A stretch of 64,000 nt of DNA. Source: Variovorax terrae (GTDB lineage Bacteria > Pseudomonadota > Gammaproteobacteria > Burkholderiales > Burkholderiaceae_C). Location of the stretch: assembly GCF_022809125.1 (NCBI RefSeq), contig NZ_JALGBI010000001.1:3038001-3102000 (forward strand), read 5' to 3'. Of the stretch, positions 17,328-27,284 are shown piece by piece. How positions within the stretch are numbered: position 1 is the first letter of the stretch; every line of letters begins with the position of its first letter. Both the position numbers and the translations under genes were made by a program. The notes beneath the pieces are model-generated. The model was not told the origin of the DNA, made no database searches, and saw only the letters and a list, made by a program, of their open reading frames with translations.

Positions 17328-20210
17328 ATGAGCGACACCCTGCAGCAACCCGGCCTCAACAGCCTGTCCAAATCCTTCGAGCCGGCCGCCATCGAGGCCC
17401 ACTGGGGCCCCGAGTGGGAGCGGCGCGGCTATGCCGCCGCGGGCTGGCGCGGCACGCAGGCGCCCAAGGCCGGCGAGCCGGCCTTCTCGATCCAGCTACC
17501 GCCGCCCAACGTCACGGGCACGCTGCACATGGGCCACGCGTTCAACCAGACCATCATGGACAGCCTCACGCGCTACCACCGCATGAAGGGCTTCAACACC
17601 CTGTGGGTGCCGGGCACCGACCATGCGGGCATCGCCACCCAGATCGTGGTGGAACGCCAGTTGCAGGAGCAGAAAACCAGCCGCCACGACCTGGGCCGCA
17701 AGAACTTCGTCGCCAAGATCTGGGAGTGGAAGGAGAAGTCGGGCAACACCATCACCACGCAGATGCGCCGCATGGGCGACAGCGTGGACTGGGGCCACGA
17801 GTACTTCACCATGGACGACAAGCTCTCGAAGGTCGTCACCGAAACCTTCGTGCGCCTGTACGAGCAGGGCCTGATCTACCGCGGCAAGCGCCTGGTGAAC
17901 TGGGATCCCGAGCTCAAGACCGCCGTGAGCGACCTCGAGGTCGAAAGCGAAGAGGAAGACGGCTTCCTCTGGCACATCCGCTACCCGCTGGCCGACGGCA
18001 GCGGCGAATCGCTGACCGTGGCCACCACGCGGCCCGAAACCATGCTCGGCGACGTGGCCGTGATGGTGCACCCCGAGGACGAGCGCTACCGGCACCTGGT
18101 CGGCAAGTCGGTCAAGCTGCCGCTGTGCGACCGCGACATTCCCGTGATCGCCGACGACTACGTGGACAAGGCCTTCGGCACCGGCGTGGTCAAGGTCACG
18201 CCCGCGCACGACGTGAACGACTACGCCGTGGGCCAGCGCCACAAGCTGCCGATCATCGGCGTGCTGACGCTGGACGCCGCCGTCAACGACAACGCGCCCG
18301 CGAAATACCGCGGCCTCAACCGCTTCGTGGCGCGCAAGCAGGTGGTGGCCGACCTCGAAGCGCAGGGCTTCCTGGTCGAGGTCAAGAAGCACAAGCTCAT
18401 GGTGCCGCGCTGCGCGCGCACCGGCCAGGTGATCGAGCCCATGCTGACCGACCAGTGGTTCGTGGCCATGAGCCAGGTCGGCAAGGACGACCCCACGGGC
18501 CGGAGCATCGCGCAGAAGGCGATCGACGCCGTCCAGTCCGGCCAGGTGACGTTCGTGCCCGAGAACTGGGTCAACACCTACAACCAGTGGATGAACAACA
18601 TCCAGGACTGGTGCATCAGCCGCCAGCTCTGGTGGGGCCACCAGATCCCGGCCTGGTACGACGAAGACGGCCGGGTGATCGTGGCCCGCAGCGAGACCGA
18701 AGCCCAGGCCCAGGCGCCGGGCAAGACGCTGCGCCGCGACGAGGACGTGCTCGACACCTGGTATTCCTCCGCGCTGGTGCCTTTCTCCACCATGGGCTGG
18801 CCACACCAGGGAACGGGCGAGACCGACGACTACAACCTCTACCTGCCCAGCACCGTGCTGGTCACGGGCTACGACATCATCTTCTTCTGGGTCGCCCGGA
18901 TGATCATGATGACCACGCACTTCACCGGCCGCGTGCCGTTCAGGCATGTCTACATCCACGGCCTGGTGCGCGACTCGCACGGCAAGAAGATGAGCAAGAG
19001 CGAAGGCAACGTGCTCGACCCGGTGGACCTGATCGACGGCATCTCGCTGGAGCCGCTGCTGGAGAAGCGCACCACCGGCCTGCGCAAGCCCGAGACCGCG
19101 CCCACCGTGCGCAAGAACACGCAGAAGGAGTTTCCCGAGGGCATTCCCGCCTACGGCGCCGATGCGCTGCGCTTCACCTTCGCGGCGCTGGCCTCGCTGG
19201 GCCGCAGCATCAACTTCGACAGCAAGCGCTGCGAGGGCTACCGCAACTTCTGCAACAAGCTCTGGAACGCCACGCGCTTCGTGCTGATGAACTGCGAGGG
19301 CCAGGACTGCGGGCTGAAGGAGCACACGAAGGAGCAGTGCCAGCCTGGCGGCGAATTCGAGGGCTACATGCAGTTCAGCCCGGCCGACCGCTGGATCAGC
19401 TCGGTGCTGCAGAAGGTCGAGGCCGAGGTGGCCCAAGGCTTCGAGGACTACCGTCTGGACAACGTGGCCAACACGGTCTACGACTTCGTCTGGAACGAGT
19501 TCTGCGACTGGTACCTGGAGATCGCCAAGGTGCAGATCCAGACCGGCAGCGCGGCGCAGCAACGCGCCACGCGCCGCACCTTGATCCGCACGCTGGAGGC
19601 CATCCTGCGGCTGGCGCACCCCATCATCCCGTTCATCACCGAAGCGCTATGGCAGAAGGTGGCGCCGGTCGCGGGCATCGCTGGCGACTCGGTCAGCATC
19701 GCGCGCTATCCGGAGGCCCAGCCGCAGAAGATCGACGAGGCCGCCATCGCGCATGTCGCCAAGCTCAAGTCGCTGGTCGATGCCTGCCGCAACCTGCGCG
19801 GCGAGATGGGCGTGTCGCCCGCGGCGCGGCTGCCGCTCTATGCGCTGGGCGACGCCGCCTTCCTGCGCGAGGCCGCGCCGGTGCTGCAGGCCCTGGCCAA
19901 GCTCAGCGAGGTCAAGGTGTTCGACAGCGAGGCCGACTGGGCCGCGGCCGCGCAGGCCGCCCCGGTGGCCCTGGTCGGCGAGGCGCACCTGTGCCTGCAC
20001 ATGGAGATCGACGTCGCGGCCGAGAAGGCCCGCCTGGGCAAGGAGGCCGCGCGGCTCGAAGGCGAGATCGCCAAGGCCACCGCCAAGCTCGGCAACGAGG
20101 CCTTCGTGGCCAAGGCGCCGCCGGCGGTGATCGATCAGGAGCGCAAGCGCATGGCGGATTTCGGCGCCACGCTGGCCAAGGTGCGGGACCAGCTGACCCG
20201 GCTGGGTTGA
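17328..20210 (+). CDS. valS: Valyl-tRNA synthetase
   Basis: 960-residue class Ia synthetase charging tRNA-Val in the cytoplasm. The HIGH motif appears as [15 protein letters not shown] (near residue 57), followed by the CP1 editing domain ([26 protein letters not shown]). The KMSKS loop is intact ([11 protein letters not shown], near 550), then come the anticodon-binding domain and the C-terminal coiled coil characteristic of ValRS ([18 protein letters not shown]). Long frames on other strands and frames here are shadows of this gene. Confidence 0.98.
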   Translation: MSDTLQQPGLNSLSKSFEPAAIEAHWGPEWERRGYAAAGWRGTQAPKAGEPAFSIQLPPPNVTGTLHMGHAFNQTIMDSLTRYHRMKGFNTLWVPGTDHAGIATQIVVERQLQEQKTSRHDLGRKNFVAKIWEWKEKSGNTITTQMRRMGDSVDWGHEYFTMDDKLSKVVTETFVRLYEQGLIYRGKRLVNWDPELKTAVSDLEVESEEEDGFLWHIRYPLADGSGESLTVATTRPETMLGDVAVMVHPEDERYRHLVGKSVKLPLCDRDIPVIADDYVDKAFGTGVVKVTPAHDVNDYAVGQRHKLPIIGVLTLDAAVNDNAPAKYRGLNRFVARKQVVADLEAQGFLVEVKKHKLMVPRCARTGQVIEPMLTDQWFVAMSQVGKDDPTGRSIAQKAIDAVQSGQVTFVPENWVNTYNQWMNNIQDWCISRQLWWGHQIPAWYDEDGRVIVARSETEAQAQAPGKTLRRDEDVLDTWYSSALVPFSTMGWPHQGTGETDDYNLYLPSTVLVTGYDIIFFWVARMIMMTTHFTGRVPFRHVYIHGLVRDSHGKKMSKSEGNVLDPVDLIDGISLEPLLEKRTTGLRKPETAPTVRKNTQKEFPEGIPAYGADALRFTFAALASLGRSINFDSKRCEGYRNFCNKLWNATRFVLMNCEGQDCGLKEHTKEQCQPGGEFEGYMQFSPADRWISSVLQKVEAEVAQGFEDYRLDNVANTVYDFVWNEFCDWYLEIAKVQIQTGSAAQQRATRRTLIRTLEAILRLAHPIIPFITEALWQKVAPVAGIAGDSVSIARYPEAQPQKIDEAAIAHVAKLKSLVDACRNLRGEMGVSPAARLPLYALGDAAFLREAAPVLQALAKLSEVKVFDSEADWAAAAQAAPVALVGEAHLCLHMEIDVAAEKARLGKEAARLEGEIAKATAKLGNEAFVAKAPPAVIDQERKRMADFGATLAKVRDQLTRLG

Positions 20211-20235
20211 GAGGCTGAGCGCCCGGCGCCGCGGG

Positions 20236-20292
20236 TTGCTATCTTTTCAGGAGCAGCCCAGGACCGCCCCGCCTGGACCTTCGCCGAATTTC
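20236..20292 (+). repeat. Dispersed GCTAT/ATAGC repeat, copy 4 (degenerate)
   Basis: TTGCTATCTTTTCAGGAGC replaces the second half-palindrome. The GCCTGGACCTTCGCCGAATTT end is retained. It lies between convergent valS and the dehydrogenase-like gene. Confidence 0.55.
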
Positions 20293-20293
20293 A

Positions 20294-21295
20294 TCAACGA
20301 ATGATGAATTGCGGCTCTTCCCGGGCCGCCGGCGGCTCCGCCAACCCCATCGGCGCGCTGATCACCGAATCCAGGTTGGGCGGCGCGCTCAGCGCGTCAT
20401 GCAGGCGGTGGGCCACATACCAGCTCGCGCGCAGGCGCGATTCGCGCGTGTGCGAGCCCAGCCGCGGCGTGACGAACAGGTTGCCCACTTCATGCAGCGG
20501 CGAACCGCGCGAGGCGAAGCCGGCCTCGGCGCCGTCGATCATGCAGGCGTCGATGCGGCCATCGCCGAGCGCGCCGGCCAGCGCCTGCGGATCGAACAGC
20601 GAAGACCGGCTGGTGCCGACCCAGACCTGGCCCCGCTTGCAGTGCGCCAGCACCTTGTCGTTGACGAAGCCGCGGTAGCGCGAGGCATACATGACCTGCA
20701 CCGAGACGCCGTCGGCCTGGGCCATCAGCTCCGGCAGGCTGACGGGCTGGATGCGCAGGCGCTCCCAGATCGGCGCGGTGTGGTGCACGGCCGGGTCGTA
20801 GCCGACCAGCTTGGCGCCCAGCGAGTGCAGCATCAGCGCCAGCGTATGGGCGGTGGGCGCCAGCCCCAGGATGCCGATGGTGCTGCCGTTGAGCTCGCGG
20901 CCGAGCCGGATGTCGGCATGGCGGTTGCCGATCAGCGACGAGCCGATGCCGCGCCGGAACAGCAGCAGCAGGCCGGCCAGCAGGTACTCGGCATTGGAGC
21001 GCACATTGGCCGTCAGGGCCTGGACCACCTTGACGCTGCGCTCGCGGCAGGCTTCGAGGTCGGTGTTGTCGGTGCCGCCGTGCAGGCGCGCCACGGCGCG
21101 CAGCCGCGGCGCGAAATCGAGGAACTCCCGCGTCAGCACCACCTTGCGCGGCAGCACGACCGCCTCGGCCTTGTAGACGGCCTTGCGCAGGGCACTGGCA
21201 TCGTCGGCCAGCTCGGGGCGGTACTCCACGGAATGGCGCGACTCCAGCCAGGCCATCGCTTCGGGTACCAGCGCCTCAAGAAGTAAGATGTCCAC
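20294..21295 (-). CDS. D-isomer 2-hydroxyacid dehydrogenase-like protein with altered motifs
   Basis: 333 residues, GTG start with AAAGGA upstream. The overall fold is that of phosphoglycerate-dehydrogenase-type enzymes (RAVARLHGGTDNTDLEA, STIGILGLAPTAHTLALML, VGTSRSSLFDPQALAGAL). Two key positions deviate. The dinucleotide loop reads GLAPTAH instead of the usual GxGxxG, and the VTPH motif reads VTPRLGSHT, so the canonical catalytic His is replaced by Arg. The Arg in TSRSSLFD remains. It may be a non-catalytic or re-purposed member. Divergent from galU with 102 bp between. Confidence 0.78.
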   Translation of the reverse strand: MDILLLEALVPEAMAWLESRHSVEYRPELADDASALRKAVYKAEAVVLPRKVVLTREFLDFAPRLRAVARLHGGTDNTDLEACRERSVKVVQALTANVRSNAEYLLAGLLLLFRRGIGSSLIGNRHADIRLGRELNGSTIGILGLAPTAHTLALMLHSLGAKLVGYDPAVHHTAPIWERLRIQPVSLPELMAQADGVSVQVMYASRYRGFVNDKVLAHCKRGQVWVGTSRSSLFDPQALAGALGDGRIDACMIDGAEAGFASRGSPLHEVGNLFVTPRLGSHTRESRLRASWYVAHRLHDALSAPPNLDSVISAPMGLAEPPAAREEPQFIIR

Positions 21296-21397
21296 CCGGA
21301 TATCGTCCTTTGTCCTCTGTGTGATCAGATGGGTAAAGTGATGCTTTCGTCACTTATTTGTGTTCAATTTGAAACACTTTAGCGGGAATTCCCGAAT

Positions 21398-22291
21398 ATG
21401 TCGATGCAGAAAGTCACAAGAATCAACAAGGCCGTTTTCCCCGTCGCGGGGCTTGGAACGCGGTTTCTGCCCGCCACCAAGGCCCAGCCCAAGGAAATGA
21501 TGCCGGTGGTGGACAAGCCGCTGATCCAGTACGCGGTGGAAGAAGCCTATGCCGCCGGCATCCGCCACATGATTTTCGTGACAGGACGCAACAAGCGTGC
21601 CATCGAAGACCATTTCGACGTGGCCTACGAGCTGGAAAGCGAGCTGGAAGCCAGCCAGAAGCACGAGCTGCTGAGCCTCGTGCGCTCGATGCAGCCCGAC
21701 GACATGGACTGCTCCTATGTGCGCCAGCCGCGCTCGCTGGGCCTGGGCCATGCCGTGCTCTGCGCCGAGAAACTGGTGGGCCACGAGCCGTTCGCCGTGC
21801 TGCTGGCCGACGATCTGATGACCGGCCCGCCCGGCGGTGCCTCGGTACTGACACAAATGGCAGACGTTTTTGAGCGCCTGCAGACATCTTTGCTCGCCGT
21901 GCAGGAAGTGCCGCTGGCCCAGGTGCGGCGCTACGGCATCGTGGCCGGCGAAGCGGTGGGCGAGCGCCTGATCCGGGTGCGCCAGATGGTGGAGAAGCCG
22001 CAGCCCGAGGCCGCCCCGTCGCGCATGGGCGTGGCCGGGCGCTACATCCTCACGCCCGCCGTGTTCGACCACATCCGCCACCAGCCGCGCGGCGCGGGCG
22101 GCGAGATCCAGCTCACCGACGCGATTGCGCGCCTGATGGAAACCGAGGGCGTGCACGCCTGGCAGTACGAAGGCAAGCGCTACGACTGCGGCAGCAAGCA
22201 GGGTTTCCTCGAAGCCACGGTGGAACTGGCGCTGCAGCACCCCGAAGTGGGCGAGCGCTTTCGCAGCTACCTCAAGTCGCTGGCGCTGTAG
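21398..22291 (+). CDS. galU: UTP-glucose-1-phosphate uridylyltransferase
   Basis: 297 residues, normal length for bacterial GalU. The nucleotidyltransferase signature is [21 protein letters not shown], with the substrate motifs [23 protein letters not shown] and the C-terminal [14 protein letters not shown]. It makes UDP-glucose for cell-envelope and storage polysaccharides. It is convergent with tusA; the gap holds the 16-bp GC palindrome GGCGGCGGCCGCCGCC (22316-22331) with no T-tract. Confidence 0.96.
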   Translation: MSMQKVTRINKAVFPVAGLGTRFLPATKAQPKEMMPVVDKPLIQYAVEEAYAAGIRHMIFVTGRNKRAIEDHFDVAYELESELEASQKHELLSLVRSMQPDDMDCSYVRQPRSLGLGHAVLCAEKLVGHEPFAVLLADDLMTGPPGGASVLTQMADVFERLQTSLLAVQEVPLAQVRRYGIVAGEAVGERLIRVRQMVEKPQPEAAPSRMGVAGRYILTPAVFDHIRHQPRGAGGEIQLTDAIARLMETEGVHAWQYEGKRYDCGSKQGFLEATVELALQHPEVGERFRSYLKSLAL

Positions 22292-22338
22292 CGCTCCTCG
22301 CTGTTTTCAGCGTCTGGCGGCGGCCGCCGCCGCGCCGG

Positions 22339-22566
22339 CTAGCGGCGGCGCAGCACGTGCACGAAATCGCCGCCCACCGTCTGCTGCTCGACCAGCTCGT
22401 TGCCGGTCTGCTTGGCAAAGGCCTGGAAGTCGCGCAGCGAGCCGGAATCGGTGGCCACCACCTTGAGCAGCTGGCCGCTGAGCATCTCGGTCAGCGCCTT
22501 CTTGGCCTTGAGGATCGGCAGGGGGCAGTTCAGGCCGCGGGTGTCGAGTTCTTTGTCGATGTTCAT
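22339..22566 (-). CDS. tusA: TusA-family sulfurtransferase
   Basis: 75 residues with the family's CPxP motif: TRGLNCPLPILKAKKAL, active Cys14. Members carry persulfide sulfur for tRNA 2-thiouridine and other sulfur transfers in the cytoplasm. There is no other tus gene nearby, so the exact sulfur route is open. A clear RBS (AGGAAT) precedes the ATG. Confidence 0.92.
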   Translation of the reverse strand: MNIDKELDTRGLNCPLPILKAKKALTEMLSGQLLKVVATDSGSLRDFQAFAKQTGNELVEQQTVGGDFVHVLRRR

Positions 22567-22628
22567 CAGGAATTCCTTCGGATTGCCCGAATTTTAAGCA
22601 CTCCGCCAATCCCGCTCCGGCAACGCGA

Positions 22629-23699
22629 TCAATGGCCGGCCAAAACCCGGGGCGCGGCGGTCGAGGCACGCACCACCAGCTCGGGGCGCAGCACCACCGT
22701 CGAGGCCGAGCCGGCCTCGCCCGCGATCGACTCGAACAGCATTTCGGCGGCGCGCCAGCCCAGCTCGCGGTGCGGCAGGCGCACCGTGGTCAGCGGCGGC
22801 GACACCAGGTCGACCAGCGGCATGTCGTTGTGGCCGGTGATCGACAAATCGTGGGGCACCTGCAGCCCCGCGGCGAGCATCGCATCGTAGGCGCCGAGCG
22901 CCACCAGGTCGTTGCAGCAGACCACCGCCTGCGGACGCTTCGGCCGGGCCAGCAGCTGCTGCATCGCCAGGCGCCCGGCGTCGCGGCTGTAGGCCGTGCA
23001 TTCGATGATGGGGGACGGCTTGATCCCCCGGTCGCGCAGCGCCTGCTCGAAGCCCTGGCGGCGGCCCACGCCCGTCGGCAGGTTCTGCGGGCCTGCGAGG
23101 TGCGCGATGCGCACATGCCCGAGCTGCGCGAGGTGGTCGACGGCCAGCTTCATCGCGAGCCGGTCGTCGCTGACGACGGCGCCGAGCCGGCCGGAATCGT
23201 CGGCGCGGTTGACCAGCACCGCCGGGATGCCGGCGGCCGTGACGAAGTCGATCAGCGGATCGTCGCGCGTGGCCGTGGCCATGACGAGGCCGTCCACCCG
23301 CTGCGCCAGCATGCGCTCGACGATGGCGCGCGCCGTGCCGTTGTCGGCCGCATGGGCCATGAGCATGAAATAGTGGCGCGACGCCGCGCTGGCCTCGATG
23401 CCTTCGAGGATCGGCGGGAACACCGCGTTCGTGATGTCCGGCAGCAGCACGCCGATGGTGTGGGTGCGTCCGGTGCGCAGGGCCGAGGCCGCGCGGTTGG
23501 GCCGGTAGCCGAGCTTGCGCGCGGCCGCTTCCACCTGCGCCAGCACTTCGGCGCTGATCAGGCTGCGCCGCCTCGGGTCGAGCGCGCGCGACACGGTCGA
23601 CACATGCACGCCGGCAGCCTGCGCCACATCGCGGATGGTCACCGGGGCGGAAACGGCGGCGGGGCCGGTGCGGGAGGAGGAAGCCATGGAGCGGGCCAT
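22629..23699 (-). CDS. LacI-family transcriptional regulator
   Basis: 356 residues. The HTH is near the N-terminus (VTIRDVAQAAGVHVSTVSRAL, about 20-40), with the hinge and a periplasmic-binding-type ligand domain (HTIGVLLPDITNAVFPP). It is divergent from an amidohydrolase/Bug receptor pair. A perfect GTGCAAACGTTTGCAC palindrome lies 93 bp upstream of its start and a second in front of the amidohydrolase, so it probably represses both itself and that operon. The start could also be the second Met at 23687. Confidence 0.92.
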   Translation of the reverse strand: MARSMASSSRTGPAAVSAPVTIRDVAQAAGVHVSTVSRALDPRRRSLISAEVLAQVEAAARKLGYRPNRAASALRTGRTHTIGVLLPDITNAVFPPILEGIEASAASRHYFMLMAHAADNGTARAIVERMLAQRVDGLVMATATRDDPLIDFVTAAGIPAVLVNRADDSGRLGAVVSDDRLAMKLAVDHLAQLGHVRIAHLAGPQNLPTGVGRRQGFEQALRDRGIKPSPIIECTAYSRDAGRLAMQQLLARPKRPQAVVCCNDLVALGAYDAMLAAGLQVPHDLSITGHNDMPLVDLVSPPLTTVRLPHRELGWRAAEMLFESIAGEAGSASTVVLRPELVVRASTAAPRVLAGH

Positions 23700-23791
23700 T
23701 CTAGACGCCGCCCCGGCACCGAAGCGCAGCGCCGGATCCCGCCCCTTAGGCAGAAACCCTCATGGACGCTCCCGGCCTCGCTGCAGAAAAT

Positions 23792-23807
23792 GTGCAAACG
23801 TTTGCAC
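23792..23807. promoter_or_regulatory. LacI-type operator 1
   Basis: GTGCAAACGTTTGCAC is a perfect 16-bp palindrome with the central CG typical of LacI/GalR operators. It lies upstream of the lacI-like gene, consistent with autoregulation. Its centre is 237 bp from operator 2. Confidence 0.85.
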
Positions 23808-24029
23808 TTCCCGTTCGACGACCCAGACCCATGCGCCAGAACAACACCAGACGGGCTTGCCGGCCCGGATACCGGTGCCCGGAACCACGGTGCGCACGCC
23901 GTGCCACCAGGGTCTCACCGGCCTCTGCCCGGCACGGTGGCCATCGGTGTGGATCATGCCCCACCCCTGTACTGGCACGGATTTCGCAAGGAATGAAAAA
24001 GATCACCGCCCCTTCTTTTCGCACCGAAA

Positions 24030-24043
24030 TGCAAACGTTTGCA
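24030..24043. promoter_or_regulatory. LacI-type operator 2
   Basis: TGCAAACGTTTGCA is the same palindrome core as operator 1, 127 bp before the amidohydrolase start. The pair could support repression by looping. Apart from these two sites I see no gene in the 471-bp gap 23700-24170. Confidence 0.85.
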
Positions 24044-24170
24044 CTGAAATGGCATGACGCGCCCCGCCACCCGCCCCGAGCCGGTGCCGCCCGGCGATCG
24101 TTGGCCGGCTTCGCCTGCGCGCCGGCCTGAGCCCGGCCCGTCCAGACCTCCGCTCTCTTCAAGGAAACCC

Positions 24171-25592
24171 ATGACACGCACCCTCATCCAGCACGCCCAC
24201 ATCCTCTCGATGGACCCCGACGTCGGGGATTTCGACGACGCCGACATCCTCATCGAGGACGGCAGGATCGCAGCCGTCGCGCCCAAGCTGTCCGTGGCGG
24301 ACGCCGAGGTGATCGATGGCCGCGGCCGCATCGTCACGCCCGGCCTCGTCAATGCGCACATCCACACCTGGGAATACCAGCTGCGCGGCATCGGCAGCGA
24401 CTGGGTCGGCAGCCGCGACTACCACGCCAACATGCACCAGAACCTCGCCACCCGCTACGGCGTGCGCGACGTGTACCTGGGCAACCTGCTGGGCTCGCTC
24501 AACCAGATGCGCAACGGCACCACCACCATCGTCGACTGGTGCCACATCCTGCGCGACGCCGAGATGACCGACGTGGCGATCGACGCCCTGGAGGAATCCG
24601 GCATCCGCGCCGTGTTCGCGCGCGGCACCGTCAAGCCGCCCGAGCGCCCGGGCGAGGTGCCGTACCACAAGAAGCCGTTTCCGCGCGAGGAGATCCACCG
24701 CCTGCGCACCGGCCGCCTGGCCTCCGACGACCGCCTGGTCACGCTGGCGATGGCGATCCTCGGGCCGGACTGGGGCGAGTACGAGGTGGCCGCGCACGAC
24801 ATCCGACTGGCGCGCGAGTACGGCCTGATCAACTCGGCCCACACCTACGGCCGCAAGGGCAAGCGCGTGGTGGAGGACGGCTACCCGCGCCTGGCAAAGG
24901 AAGGCCTGCTGGGCCCGGACCACAACATCGGCCACGGCAACTGCTTCGACGAGCAGGAGCTCAAGATCGTGCTGGACGCGGGCTGCACGATCACGGCGAC
25001 GAACCTGACGGAGATGCTCAACTACGAGCAGCCGGCGATGCTGGGGCGGCTGATCCGCCACGGCGCGATGCCATCGCTGGGCACCGACTGCGATCCCTAC
25101 TTCAACAGCTCGATGCTGGCCGTTACGCGCCATGCCTTCCTGCACCAGCGCGAGCTGGACAACCGCAGCCTGTGGCATGCGGGCCAGTGGCCGGCCAAGA
25201 CCCAGCACTCGACGCTGACGCGCGACGCGCTGTACTGGGCGACGATGGGCGGGGCCAAGGCCTTCGGGCTGGACAAGAAGACCGGCTCGATCACGCCGGG
25301 CAAGCAGGCCGACCTGGTGATGTTCGACTGCCGCGGCATGAACATCTTCCCGGCGCTGCCCGGCGGCAATGCCGCCCACATCGTGGTGATGTACGCCGAG
25401 ACCTCCGATATCGAGAACGTGCTGGTGGCCGGCGAATTCGTCAAGCGCAACGGCAAGCTCACCTTCAACGAGCAGCGCCTGGCCGCACTCCAGCAGGAAC
25501 TGCTCGCCTCGCGCATGCGCATGTTCGAGGAAGGCCAGTTCGTCTCCCGCCCGGTCCAGCGCGGGCCCCAACCCGAGGAGTTCTTCATATGA
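24171..25592 (+). CDS. Amidohydrolase-superfamily deaminase/hydrolase (TrzA/AtzB-like)
   Basis: 473 residues, start at 24171 with AAGGA upstream. A metal-dependent TIM-barrel hydrolase: the first metal motif is VNAHIHTWEY (His-x-His), then HTYGRKGK, the IGHGNCFDE histidine and the metal-site Asp in LGTDCDPYF. The C-terminal beta domain carries GSITPGKQADLVMFD. The layout matches cytosine/guanine/S-triazine deaminases. It is coupled by a 4-bp overlap to a Bug receptor and is probably repressed by the LacI regulator upstream. Substrate not readable. Confidence 0.87.
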   Translation: MTRTLIQHAHILSMDPDVGDFDDADILIEDGRIAAVAPKLSVADAEVIDGRGRIVTPGLVNAHIHTWEYQLRGIGSDWVGSRDYHANMHQNLATRYGVRDVYLGNLLGSLNQMRNGTTTIVDWCHILRDAEMTDVAIDALEESGIRAVFARGTVKPPERPGEVPYHKKPFPREEIHRLRTGRLASDDRLVTLAMAILGPDWGEYEVAAHDIRLAREYGLINSAHTYGRKGKRVVEDGYPRLAKEGLLGPDHNIGHGNCFDEQELKIVLDAGCTITATNLTEMLNYEQPAMLGRLIRHGAMPSLGTDCDPYFNSSMLAVTRHAFLHQRELDNRSLWHAGQWPAKTQHSTLTRDALYWATMGGAKAFGLDKKTGSITPGKQADLVMFDCRGMNIFPALPGGNAAHIVVMYAETSDIENVLVAGEFVKRNGKLTFNEQRLAALQQELLASRMRMFEEGQFVSRPVQRGPQPEEFFI

Positions 25593-26578
25593 AACGCCGT
25601 CAATTCACCCTCGCCTCCGTCGCGGCGCTCTCGTCCGCCACGCTGCCGGTGGCCGCGCAGGCGCCGGCCGCCGGCACGGGCTGGCCGAACAAGCCCGTGC
25701 GCATCGTCCATGGCTTCACCTCGGGCGGCCCGGTGGACAACCTGGCGCGGCTGATCGCTGCGCAGTTTCCCGAGAAGTTCGGCCAGCAGGCCATCGTCGA
25801 GGGCAAGCCCGGCGCGGGCGGCACCATCGGCGCCAACTTCGTGGCCAAGAGCGAGCCCGACGGCTACACGCTGTTCCTGATGGCCTCGGGCCACTCGGCC
25901 GCACCCGGGCTGTACAAGAGCCTGCCGTTCGATCCGGTCAACGACTTCACCATGGTCTCGATGGTGGCGCGCAGCCCGTTCGCCATCATCGCGGGGCCGA
26001 GCGCGGGCTTTGCCACGGTGCAGGAGATGGTGAAGAAGGCCAAGGCCGAGCCCGGCAAGATCGACTACGGCTCCGGCGGCGCCGGCAGCGGCATGCACCT
26101 GGCCGCGGTGCTGATGCAGGCGCGCGGCGGCTTCCGCCTCACGCATGTGCCGTACAAGGGCGGCAGCGCCCCGGCGATGGCGGTGATGGGCGGCGAGGTG
26201 CCGATCATCTACACCTCGATGGCGGGCATGTCCTCGCACATCGAGAGCGGCAAGGTCAAGCCGCTGGCAGTCACGTCGCGCAACCGGTTCTCGCTCTACC
26301 CCGCCATTCCGACGGTGGCCGAGACCGTGGTGCCCGATTTCGACGTGAGCGCCTGGTATGCGCTGGCCGGGCCGAAGAACCTGCCGCCGGCCATCGTGGC
26401 CCGGCTCAACGAGATGGTCCACGCCACGCTGCGCCGCCCCGACATCCTGGAGGGCCTGCGCCTGCAGGCGGCCGAGGGCTGGACCAGCTCCGCCGCCGAA
26501 GCGCAGGCTTTTCTCGCCGCCGACATCGCGCGCTGGACCAAGGTGATCGTGGACGAGAAGATCACGGTGACCAACTGA
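25589..26578 (+). CDS. Bug/TctC-family solute-binding protein
   Basis: 329 residues. The signal peptide (KRRQFTLASVAALSSATLPVAAQA) includes an RR that could direct Tat export. Family motifs are PVRIVHGFTSGGPVDNLAR, KPGAGGTIGANF, LYKSLPFDPVNDF and VPYKGGSAP. Translationally coupled to the amidohydrolase (ATGA), so it is likely to deliver or sense that enzyme's substrate. No TctAB membrane genes are present. Confidence 0.93.
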   Translation: MKRRQFTLASVAALSSATLPVAAQAPAAGTGWPNKPVRIVHGFTSGGPVDNLARLIAAQFPEKFGQQAIVEGKPGAGGTIGANFVAKSEPDGYTLFLMASGHSAAPGLYKSLPFDPVNDFTMVSMVARSPFAIIAGPSAGFATVQEMVKKAKAEPGKIDYGSGGAGSGMHLAAVLMQARGGFRLTHVPYKGGSAPAMAVMGGEVPIIYTSMAGMSSHIESGKVKPLAVTSRNRFSLYPAIPTVAETVVPDFDVSAWYALAGPKNLPPAIVARLNEMVHATLRRPDILEGLRLQAAEGWTSSAAEAQAFLAADIARWTKVIVDEKITVTN

Positions 26579-26614
26579 GCCGGCGTCGGCCGCGCCGCGC
26601 GGGCACAAAAGCTG

Positions 26615-26685
26615 GTCGCTATGAAATAAATAGCAGAAAACGACCCGCGGATGCGGACCTTCCGCTGTTTTCCCCGATTTTCGGG
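26615..26685 (+). repeat. Dispersed GCTAT/ATAGC repeat, copy 5
   Basis: CGCTATGAAATAAATAGC, then GATGCGGACCTTCCGC and a TTTTCC tail. It sits between the convergent Bug receptor and Nudix genes, where it might also act as a transcriptional end. Confidence 0.75.
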
Positions 26686-26689
26686 TTGG

Positions 26690-27214
26690 CTAGCGCTTGG
26701 CCCACTCCATGAACTGCGGCTCGTGGCCGCGCGTCCTGAGCCAGTCGGCCAGCGCGTAGCCGGTGCCCGCGGGCCAGCACTTGACGGCCTCGGGCGCGTA
26801 GAGCTGGTACTCCACCAGCTCCGGCGACAGGCTCACCTCGCCGTCGGCCACCGCGTGGTAGGCGATGATGACCTGGTTCATGCGCTGGAAATCGTAGACG
26901 CCGATCAGCTTGAGCTCGCTGGCGTCCAGGTTGGTCTCTTCCTTGATCTCGCGCGCGATGCCGCCCTGCGGCGTCTCGCCGGCCTCCATGAAGCCGGTGA
27001 TCAGCCCGAACGCCCGGCCAGGCCAGGCCGCGTTGCGCGCCAACAGGACCTTGCCGCGGTACTCGACCACCGCCGCCAGCACCGGCGTCGGGTTGTTCCA
27101 GTGGGTCCAGCCGCACGCCGCGCAGCGCAGGCGCTGCTTCTCGCCGCCGTCCTCCATCTGCGCGATGAACTGCAGCGGCGTGGCGCAGTTCGGGCAGAAC
27201 CTGAATTCATGCAT
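26690..27214 (-). CDS. Nudix hydrolase with N-terminal zinc ribbon
   Basis: 174 residues. The zinc ribbon is FCPNCATP plus CAACGW. The Nudix box is GFMEAGETPQGGIAREIKEE, with the REIKEET metal-binding helix intact. The zinc ribbon plus Nudix layout resembles NudC-like NADH pyrophosphatases, though it is shorter than E. coli NudC (257). Likely cleaves a nucleoside-diphosphate-linked compound. Repeat copy 6 begins 5 bp upstream of its start codon. Confidence 0.88.
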   Translation of the reverse strand: MHEFRFCPNCATPLQFIAQMEDGGEKQRLRCAACGWTHWNNPTPVLAAVVEYRGKVLLARNAAWPGRAFGLITGFMEAGETPQGGIAREIKEETNLDASELKLIGVYDFQRMNQVIIAYHAVADGEVSLSPELVEYQLYAPEAVKCWPAGTGYALADWLRTRGHEPQFMEWAKR

Positions 27215-27219
27215 CGTTT

Positions 27220-27284
27220 GCTACGGATTTGATAGCTTAGAAAGACCGCTGCGTGCGGACATCGGCCGGATTTCTTCAAAAATC
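27220..27284 (+). repeat. Dispersed GCTAT/ATAGC repeat, copy 6
   Basis: GCTACGGATTTGATAGC, then GCGGACATCGGCCGGATTTC. It fills the whole gap between cysM and the Nudix gene and touches the cysM stop codon. Confidence 0.8.

Noticed and set aside
17414..20218. Two very long frames (934 and 707 codons) overlapping valS
   Set aside because: Shadow frames of valS with no recognisable motifs.
22316..22331. GGCGGCGGCCGCCGCC palindrome between galU and tusA as a terminator
   Set aside because: Perfect palindrome but no loop and no T-tract; likely compositional, so not listed as a terminator.
23746..24177. A 143-codon minus-strand frame and others in the LacI/amidohydrolase gap
   Set aside because: They span both operator palindromes, have no RBS and show no family features; the gap is better read as regulatory.
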